DNA of 64,000 nt from positions 165,921,962 through 165,985,961 of the forward strand of contig OY294068.1 of assembly GCA_958510875.1 (NCBI GenBank). Reading direction: 5' to 3'. The stretch comes from Endomychus coccineus (Eukaryota; Arthropoda; Insecta; Coleoptera; Endomychidae). The notes beneath the pieces are model-generated. The model was not told the DNA's origin, ran no database searches, and worked only from the letters and a program-made list of their open reading frames with translations. Below are positions 56,636 through 64,000 of this stretch, piece by piece; within the stretch, counting starts at the first letter, position 1; every line of letters starts with the position of its first letter. The position numbers and the translations under genes were made by a program.

Positions 56636-57552
56636 ATTTTATTTCTGACCGAGATATTATAAGCTTATATCGTCATAGTTACGCTATCAAGAAAGAGGGT
56701 CATAACTCCCTTGGGACATTATAGATTCTATAATTCCCTCTACCTTTCACAAGTAAAAATAAAATAAGAAATGCTAATATATAATATATATTTAGAAATC
56801 TGATGACATCTTTAGGAGATAAAACAGCGGACTTTTTCGGTTTATAACTCTCACTCTTCCGTTTCAAAAAAGTCTCTAGTTCATTGAACTTGGTGATATC
56901 TCGTTTCTCATGTATAGTCACCATCGATTTTAGCATTGACCATTTAGTTCATAAAGAATTCGGACTATACGTCTCTGACTGCAACGAATAAACACAATTA
57001 CTACCAAATCCACCGAAAAACATAGAAAATTTCTTACCAGTTCTTGAAAATATGCCAGAAATACAGTTTCAGTGGCATCTTTTGGCATAACATTTTTCCG
57101 TGTCAGCCACTCCAGATATATTTTATATTCTTTTTTGTATACGGCTTCACTTTTCGATGGAAATAATGATTCTCTTGCTTTTTCAGCATTTTTCAAAATA
57201 TCCTCCATTATATTTGGGGTAGAAAACACGTTTTTAACGCAAACACAACTTGATAATAAAGCTTTGTTTGTAAACAAGTAACATAGCAACAACAACCTAG
57301 CAACAACAAAACTCCTATACTGAACGGTACCTGATTCAAATATACGGAGAAGGTAATGAATTGGTGCATTTATTCCGTTTTGAAAATGAACAAAATTTTA
57401 TTGAAATCGGTCAGAAATAAAATTATCTATGTACCACGGGAATTAATGAGCCTTAATAACCTCAGGCAATTGCTGTCCCTCGGGCCAGAGGCCCTCGGGA
57501 CGCAAACTTTGCCATCGGTAATTAAGGGGCCTATAATTCCCTTGATACATAA
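56636..57552 (-). mobile_element. Crypton-like element, copy 2, uninterrupted
   Basis: Same element as 4553-7006 without the LTR-like insertion. Mariner M6 sequence resumes on both sides with TTATTTCT on the left and TTATTTAT on the right, so the insertion appears to duplicate or recombine at a short TTATTT-type site. Copy 2 has about 62 bp extra inside the ORF (about 56950-57020) and about 38 bp near the right end (CCCTCGGG repeated twice) that copy 1 lacks. A terminal hairpin, GGGAATTAATGAGCC..TTAATAACC against GGTAATTAAGG..CCTATAATTCCC, lies at about 57438-57542. Confidence 0.7.
56700..57295 (-). pseudogene. Crypton-type recombinase N-terminal fragment, copy 2
   Basis: Two overlapping minus-strand frames. 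The first (56930-57295) has MEDILKNAEKARESLF, VYKKEYKIYLEWL, ETVFLAYFQEL and runs into the ~62-bp extra block. The second (56700-56936) has SMLKSM, FLKRKSESYKPKKSAVL, DVIRFL and then non-homologous residues. The catalytic tyrosine-recombinase domain is absent. The extra block contains GT..TTGCAG and could be read as an unspliced intron or an insertion; copy 1 lacks it. Confidence 0.65.
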
Positions 57553-58600
57553 ATATTATTTATCAACATAATCTCCTTGTAGCCCGATACACTTGGTCCA
57601 ACGTTTTTCTAATTTTTCGATCCCTTCCGAATAATAGGATTTCGGCAATCCTTCAAAATAGGCGTTTGTTTCAGCGATGACCTCATCGTTGTGGCCAAAT
57701 CTCTTTCCGCCGAGCCACCGAGTTTGGAAATAGATAAAAATTGCAGGGAGCCAAATCTGGAGAATATGGTGGATGATGAACCAATTCGTAGCGCAATTCA
57801 TACAATTTTGCCATTGCGACATGTGCGCCGGTGCGTTGTCCTGGTGGAAGAGCACTTTTTTCTTTACCAAATGCGGCCGCTTTCACTTCAAATCGGTGTC
57901 GAACCGATTCAACAGCTCTGCATAATATTCGCCGGTGATCGTTTTGTCATTTTCAAGGTAATCGATATGGACGATACCGTGTGCATCCCAAAAAACTATC
58001 GCCATGACTTTGTTAACTGATATATCCACTTTGGCCTTTTACGGCTTCGATTCGCCAGGACATGTCCACCCTTTCGACTGTTCTTTGATCTCAGGTTTGT
58101 TGTGATGGATCCATGTTTTATCCACGGTTACGAAACGGCGCAAAAATTCCTTCTTATAACGCTTGAACATCGCCAAACACTCTTTCGAAGTTGTCACACG
58201 GTCGCGCTCATTGTCAACAGAGAGCAAATGCGGCACACTTCTGGCAGATAGCCTTTTCGTATTCAAAAATGTATTTAAAATTTTCCGTACCCATTCGGTT
58301 GAGATGCCCATAACCTCAGCAGTTTAACTCGTCGATCTTCTAATTTCATACTATGAATTTTATAGACGATTTCTGGCGTTGTTACCTCAATTGAACGACC
58401 AGAACGTTCGGCGTCTTTTGTGGTCATATTAGCACAACGAAAATCAGTAAGCCACTTGTGAATCGTTCCAATCGATGGTGGGGAGTTCCTGTAATGTTTA
58501 ACAAGCGATATTCTGATTTGCGTAATGTTTTTCCACGAAAGAAATAACGCTTAATCAATACGCATTCTTTCCATGTTTGTAAAAATCGGATACATCGGAT

Positions 58601-60130
58601 GCCCATCTATACCTACCTCATTTTGTTTGCCAATGAGTAAATGAACTGCCATATTACAATGGTACAGTTCGAGGTATGAAAAATTTCTTCTTTCTATTAC
58701 TTTTTTTTTTCAGGGTATGGGCAACCAGAATTATTATTAGGGTATAGATGAGCATTCGATGGGCAAACGAATAACGTGGAATTCGTATCAATCGGGGTTT
58801 CAGCATCTAGGTTTAAATCATCATTGCTCAGTATATCACTCCACTTAATAGCGGATGGTTTAATATTAACATTAACTTGTGGCAGATTGTAACGCAGGTG
58901 GACCTTGATGTGTTGTGACTTGTAAAAACCACTTTAACCGTTACTCTTGAAAAACAGTCTCGGTATAACTACAAGAGTTACAAGGTAGTTTGAAAGAGAA
59001 AGTTTTGGGGAATCAGAGTGTAACTAAGGTATAGTTAAAAATGTTTAATTTCCGCTAATTCATAAGATAGTTTGAACTCCACTTTCTGCAGTTGCTTGGG
59101 AGATATAAAAATTCGATGACACTTTTATAAAATGTCATCAGAATATTTCGAATTCGACGTATCGCATTTTTCGGCCCATCATCAACTTATGTTTCTTAAA
59201 TACGGACCTGCACTTTTTTATCAATATTGATAGAAATAATTATTATCCTATTCACAACTATGACCTATGACTGTATGCAGGTTGCAGAACGTTTGCGTTA
59301 AATATGACTTCATTGCACAAACATTCAAGATTGAGTTATATTTTCTTCAAAATACATTATAAACGTTTAATGTTAGCTACTATACGTTCTTATCAATCAC
59401 TAGGAATTAAACCCGGCTTCAGTGTTACATCTATTTGCATTTGTTTCCATAAGCTTGACTATGTAGCAACTGTGAATAAGATATAAATAAAAAACAATAA
59501 CCCTTATCGACTAAAAATACTGAGCACATTCAAGATACGAAGTAGCCATAATCAGACTAAACTCTTCAACAGTATTTTTAGTGGATAAGGGTGATTGTTT
59601 CTTATTGATAGTTGAATGAAAGAATATTTACGTTGTTTTTATACCATAAAAATAATAATAACATGAAAACTTTACTATAGTTTCAACACCGACGTGTCAT
59701 TATCAACAAGATGCAACATGAATGAAGTGAACAATAAACAGTTCAAGTATAAATAGGAACTATAAAGTATAATAGGGTTAATGAGGTTACATTTGAGAGA
59801 AAGGGATCATCGGAAATTCCGAAACAGGTAGATCCTGGAAACATAAAATGTGAACTAAGAGACAATTTGGGCATTTGGATAATTATTATCTTATGTTCTA
59901 AGAATTATTCTAAGAGTGCTTTGAAAGACAAAGGAAAAGATCACTTTGGTATAGGTCTAACTGATCATTTAGAATATTGTTATGAGCTTTTGACACCTTT
60001 ATAAATCTCCATTGATTATAATGTATTTAATTTGAAACCTTTGGTTTGATTATGAAAAATGCTTATTCTATTCATATTAGGAAAGGTGTGTCCTTGTTTC
60101 TAAAAAATGATTAGCAAACGTTGAACCTGT
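58601..60130. other. No gene; inverted repeat and structured motif
   Basis: Non-coding. AAACAATAACCCTTATCGAC..AAAAATACTG (about 59491-59521) is inverted at about 59570-59600 with two mismatches and a 48-bp loop. A hammerhead-like motif lies at 59672-59708 (separate entry). Confidence 0.4.
59672..59708 (-). ncRNA. Hammerhead-like structured motif, site 5
   Basis: On the minus strand: TTGATAATG, ACAC paired with GTGT over a gtcg loop, TGAAACTATAGTAAA. The tail AAACTATAGT matches site 4. It lies about 420 bp downstream, in the same sense, of PLE scrap P4. Confidence 0.3.
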
Positions 60131-60230
60131 TTAGTTGAGTTTAAGATTACGACAAGTTCTACCTATATAAAAGTTATCACAGTCTGGGCAAATTAGCTTA
60201 CAAAAGGCAGGTTTACTATATTTATTAGTT
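60131..60230 (-). pseudogene. Penelope-like GIY-YIG scrap (P4)
   Basis: The minus-strand frame contains NKYSKPAFCKLICPDCDNFY and IGRTCRNLK, the GIY (here AFC..) to YIG segment of a PLE nuclease with its Cys pair. Only about 35 residues survive. Upstream in the same frame it runs into LINE sequence. Confidence 0.6.
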
Positions 60231-60234
60231 TTGA

Positions 60235-60900
60235 CTTTAGCATTATACTTTTTGAAATCTGTAAAGAATCTTCTGAATTTGAAAATAAAAATTAGGGATT
60301 GGTGAATGCTTATTAGAATAACAGTTAGCAAGTTGATTCTCTTTATAAAACCTCTGCAACTTTGTTTATACCCTAATCCAAAGATTATTCGTATTGCTCT
60401 TTTTGCTGCCTGAATATCATATCAACCTGGTAGCTGTTACCCCAAAAAATTACCCCAAAACTCAACAGAGATTGAAATTTGACTTGAAACTTTTAAAATA
60501 TCTTCCTCAAGTTGTGGTTTCATGACACGTAAACTATAAATGATAGAACTCAGCCTTTCACATCGTTGTTCGATTTTTTTACAACATATGAGGTTTTTAT
60601 CTATATTTATTCCAAGACATTTCAAATAATCCTCCATTTCCAAAATGTAATTATTTAAATTTGATGTTTCTGGAATTTGCTGTTTACTATTGGTATTGAG
60701 ATCAAGTAGAATGCGCCTAATTGCGCTGATGAAAGACAATTTCAGGCAAATGGCTATCGATGGCAGCAATATTAGAAGGTTTCTTCCCTTGTGCATTCAA
60801 AGTGGAATTTGCTGTAAACATTCCAGCAGAAAGGTTGGCTTTTTCTTATGGTGTAGTAACCAGTGTGTCAACATCTTTGGTTGGGGAGGGAATGAACTGG
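60235..60900 (-). pseudogene. LINE reverse-transcriptase C-terminal relic (L7)
   Basis: The minus-strand frame 60437-60796 has LKCLGINIDKNLICCKKIEQ, RCERLSSIIYSLRVMKPQLE and FWGNFLG, the thumb and C-terminal region after the RT palm in Jockey-type LINEs. Frameshifted continuation to about 60240 gives QSCRGF-like and LTVILISIHQSL. The palm is missing. Sequence to about 60960 may be an earlier part but carries no clear motif. Confidence 0.6.
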
Positions 60901-61109
60901 AAGTGAAATTTCTAACAATCGCTTTGACGAAAGTCCAAAACGAATATGAGCCACTCGGGCATTAGTCTGAACTCTTTTATGGTTTATTTGTGAATAAGTT
61001 TATAAATTGAGAATGATATTACATGTGGCAAAGCTACTATGACTCAAGGTTAAAGACGTGTTAAATTCACAATACTTTTCTGGAGAGTATCGCAACTGTA
61101 AATATAACC

Positions 61110-61912
61110 CACCAAAAATATTCTGTAAAAAACTAGCCAGGTCTCGATGGAGCTGCTTGTTTATCTCTAAAAGTAATGAAATCTAGACAAAGTCGTGCCA
61201 AGTCTAAGGTTCCTTACTGCGATTTCTTTATTATTATAGTTAATATTGTGTGACTTGGCCGTTGAACATTCTTTATACGTTAGTGGGTACAAGTCAATTT
61301 TGTTTACACGTAATGTTATCTGTTGTAACTACCTATGTTTGTTAAGCGAGATAATAGCCCATACTGGTATTGGTAATTGGACGCTAGTGTCTCTTTTTAG
61401 GCTGTTGTTGATTGTGCAACACATGCATTCAGCATTGACAATGCTGACTTCTGCTCTCTTCTTTTTGGAGCGTCAAATCGTCCACCGATCTAACATAAAA
61501 TAGACGTACAGACAGACTTCTATCAATGATTAGAAGTCCGTCTGTACTGGAAATAATTTTTTATACTGTTTGTTTCATGCTCGCCTACACATAAGTATTA
61601 TTGAAATACGCAGCTTTATCAAGCCTACAATTGACTGGTTATTGAATCAACGTTTTCAAAGTAGCAATTTTCCATCGTCAATGGGTAGCGGTTCTGGCGA
61701 CAGATTGGTGCAATGATGTCATGGAGCACCTGGTTTTGTACCCTTGTCTACCCTTCAACGGCCAAGTCACACAACATTAACTATAATAATAAAGAAATCG
61801 CAGTAAGGAACTTTAGACTTGGCACGACTTTGTCTTGATTTCATTACTTTTTAGAGATAAACAAGCAGCTCCATCGAGACTTGGCTAGTTTTTTACAGAA
61901 TGTTTTTGGTGT
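61110..61912. mobile_element. 0.8-kb foldback with ~160-bp arms
   Basis: CACCAAAAATATTCTGTAAA, CTCGATGGAGCTGCTTG, TTTATCTCTAAAAGTAATGA, AAAGTCGTGCCAAGTCTAA, CCTTACTGCGATTTCTTTA and GTGTGACTTGGCCGT (61110-61265) are inverted at 61757-61912 with about 95 percent identity. At the centre, GTACAGACAGACTTCT faces AGAAGTCCGTCTGTAC (61505-61546), a second hairpin. No transposase and no obvious target duplication. Confidence 0.8.
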
Positions 61913-63427
61913 GATTTCACTTCTTTTTGTAGAAACGTTGGCATATTGATTTATTTCATTGAGCCGTAAGTAGTGGCTTTCATCATATCGCTCGTGTAGG
62001 ATTGCGCGTTCGTGTATATGTCACCATCAGCATTACACGTGTACACTTGCATTTCGTCCCAATGTTCAGCAACGTATGCAACTAGCTATAGCAGATCTGA
62101 TACTGCAAGTTGTGTCAGTTCTACCATACACCAAGAAAGATATTGAATGGAAGAGACAAGACCCGTCTTTGGGCATACCAACTACTTGGTAGCCACTAAG
62201 TTCATCGTCGTCTTTTAATATTATCGACATTTTTTACGATATTATCTTGCGAAATCAAACACGTAACGTTTATGTTTATATGACAGACAGCTGATACATT
62301 GATGGACACATATACGACCGTGGCGTGGTCACATATAATGTCCGTGGCAGACCATTTCATATCATAGATATTATTAAGGACACAAATGGGCTCTTGTGTT
62401 TTCAAATAAGGGTCACCAGGTACTCCAGATCTTCGATTATCCTAGTTTTTATAGTTTTCCCTTTATGTGGCCATTAAACCCTGACTCTGTACCAAATTTC
62501 AGCTCTCTGAGTTTATGGGAAGTACTAGTTCTATTCTGATGATCATGAGTGAGTGAGTGAGTGTCATAAATGCGAAACTTTGCTTTCGCTCAACTTCGGA
62601 ACCAAATGACCTACAGACTTGAAATTTTTTGTTTTAAGTATGTGATTTTATAGCTTACTGGATGACAAATTTCTGCGTTCTGGTCTTATCCAGAGGTTCT
62701 CAAATAGGGGCCTGAAAATGCGGCGAAATGGTTCCAGTAAAGGATGGTACGGCAGTGTTTGCTTCGCGTTCGACTTGGCGGGGGCACTGCTGTGCCCCCT
62801 GATCTGTGCCTATAGTTTCGAGGTAGACAATTTCTTGGTAATCCAATTATTAATCATACAGAGTCCGATTTAATCGAAATTTCTATGTTCTAATCCTCTT
62901 CAATGAAGTAAAAACATTTTTCCGTTGAATACTATTTATTATTTATCCGTAAGTGCTTATACACATTTTATATTTCAAATATACAATAAACATATTTGTA
63001 ACTCACGCTACTCTTCCAACTAGATCTATGGGATTGTAACAGTTTCCATCAGGAAGTGCTACAAAGCTTTCTAACTGAAGTAGGTTCAATTTCCTGTTGT
63101 CGGTAAAAGTCATGCTACCCTCTCTTTCGAATTCTTAATTTGTTCACCAGGAAAAAAATTACGAAAAGTAAGAAGAGAGAACCCGCCAACTTAAGAATGC
63201 TACAGCTGGCCGCACACTGTAGGTCGCAAATATATTCGTTCATATTTTTTGATGTTCTTGTTTGTTGTGGAGTATTCACGGAAAATTTTCGAGTTTATTT
63301 AAATGTCAGTTGTTTTGACATATTTGAATTAAATGGGATTATTCCTCATCGATATAATATAGGACATTGACTTGATTAGGTTTCCATAGAAGAAATTGAA
63401 CCAACGAAAAATAAATGTAGAGTTTCC
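61913..63427. other. No gene; short structured patches
   Basis: GTGAGTGAGTGAGTG at about 62549 is a short microsatellite. GGGGGCACTGCTGTGCCCCC (about 62782-62801) is a strong hairpin in a GC-richer patch (62690-62810) unlike its surroundings; it could be the end of an unrecognised repeat. No protein match. Confidence 0.4.
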
Positions 63428-63612
63428 CTTTTCTATAGATACTCGTATTTGCGTGGTCGATGTTCATCAGGAATTTCTTGTTATTTTACCACGTCCAGGT
63501 GGAGCGACTAGACGAACTCGAGACCTGCCTTTATTCTATTAATTCTACTAGACTTTATTCTGGAACTTTTGCCTTAGGAAATTTCCTCTCGTATATTCAT
63601 AATATTTAAAAA
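63428..63612 (+). pseudogene. LINE 3'-region scrap (L8)
   Basis: TTCTATAGAT, GATGTTCATCAGGAAT, CACGTCCAGG and CTACTAGACTTTATTCTGGA follow the same order as in the 3' coding end of L4 (31424-31600). Similarity is partial and frames are broken. Confidence 0.4.
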
Positions 63613-64000
63613 AAATGTATTATTAACGTTTCCGAGAAAATAGTTATCACCAAGAAACCAACTTTGACTGTCATGATCGGATTGAAGAGTATAATATAAA
63701 ATTGAAGATTTTAAAAATTTCTAGTATCCTCAGAAGAGATAAGACCATTGCCGGAGAACGCATCATTTTTCCAGAAATTATTAGAAAATCAAAAGTAACA
63801 GTGAATAGGGTAACAATAATTGCAACACAAAACGGATTAGAAAATCATTTTATGAATACTGTCTTTACCTTTATAATCAATTTATCTTGAAATCCAGTGG
63901 CGTAGTACACACGACAGAAAAAAATCTGCGTAAAATGTATTAAATTTATTATTAAATTTTTATCCGAAACTACATATGAACTTCTACATTTTGTTTGTTA
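63613..64000. other. No gene seen
   Basis: AT-rich to the window edge. The frame at 63702-63890 (62 residues) has no family match. Confidence 0.35.

Larger units (their letters stand above)
55987..58600 (-). mobile_element. Mariner M6, split by two later insertions
   Basis: The 3' end (55987-56046: CGACGGCATGGTGAAAAGTC, then AAGAAATGATTTATTTAGTC) and the bulk (57553 to about 58590) are one element. Between them lie a 579-bp MITE and a Crypton-like copy. The minus-strand transposase pieces: RNSPPSIGTIHKWLTDFRC, ERSGRSIEVTTPEI, GISTEWVRKILNTFLN, RLSARSVPHLLSVD, VTVDKTWIHHN with the first Asp, VFWDAHGIVHIDYLE, KKVLFHQDNAPAH with the second Asp, a deletion or frameshift, then GGKRFGHNDEV and LEKRWTKCIGLQGDYVDK. 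Frameshifts and stops throughout. The 5' terminus past about 58590 is not recognisable. Confidence 0.75.

Overview
The window looks like AT-rich, gene-poor, repeat-dense nuclear DNA from an arthropod, most likely an insect (beetle-like repertoire, but the order cannot be fixed from sequence alone). I find no intact host gene, no tRNA or rRNA and no prokaryotic features. Almost everything recognisable is a transposable element: DD34D mariners, a DD41D (rosa-type) element, a Tc1-like element, MULE, hAT and Crypton-like relics, Jockey-type LINEs, Penelope-like elements (PLEs) with GIY-YIG domains, one probable solo LTR, and many long foldback (near-palindromic) elements flanked by TA.

Layout. 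1-7 kb: hAT BED-finger relic, a foldback element, a ~0.93-kb family called A here (four copies: 2.7, 9.2, 27.5, 49.4 kb), and a Crypton-like element split by a 1.6-kb probable solo LTR. 7-17 kb: diverged tandem repeats, a 38-bp perfect palindrome with a 10-bp target duplication, a dead LINE, a mariner tail, a 157-bp tandem repeat beside a MULE transposase relic. 17-29 kb: foldback elements, a ZMYM1/hAT relic, a mariner joined to the longest open LINE ORF (803 codons), and a foldback carrying a family A copy at its centre. 30-43 kb: two LINE relics, an end-to-end mariner that has lost its first catalytic Asp, a FLYWCH/MULE relic, a PLE relic, and a rosa-type element containing a 220-bp MITE with perfect 38-bp inverted repeats and an 8-bp target duplication. 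44-50 kb: a Tc1-like relic, two PLE GIY-YIG relics and a perfect 76-bp inverted repeat. 50-58 kb: a LINE whose 3' UTR holds a 1.3-kb foldback, a deleted mariner sitting exactly at the junction of two ~310-bp direct repeats, and a mariner containing both an 8-bp-TSD MITE and the second Crypton copy. 58-64 kb: PLE and LINE scraps and an 0.8-kb foldback.

The most interesting pattern is a short structured motif (box CTGAAGA-like, a small stem, then GAAAC) at five sites. Three of these lie downstream of, and in the same sense as, a PLE GIY-YIG fragment. It resembles a non-canonical hammerhead ribozyme. The nesting gives a relative insertion order: mariner and rosa elements are old hosts; 8-bp-TSD MITEs, the Crypton copy, the solo LTR and TA foldbacks came later. 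None of the transposases looks fully competent; only the LINE ORF at 24.4-26.8 kb is long and open, and it is 5'-truncated.
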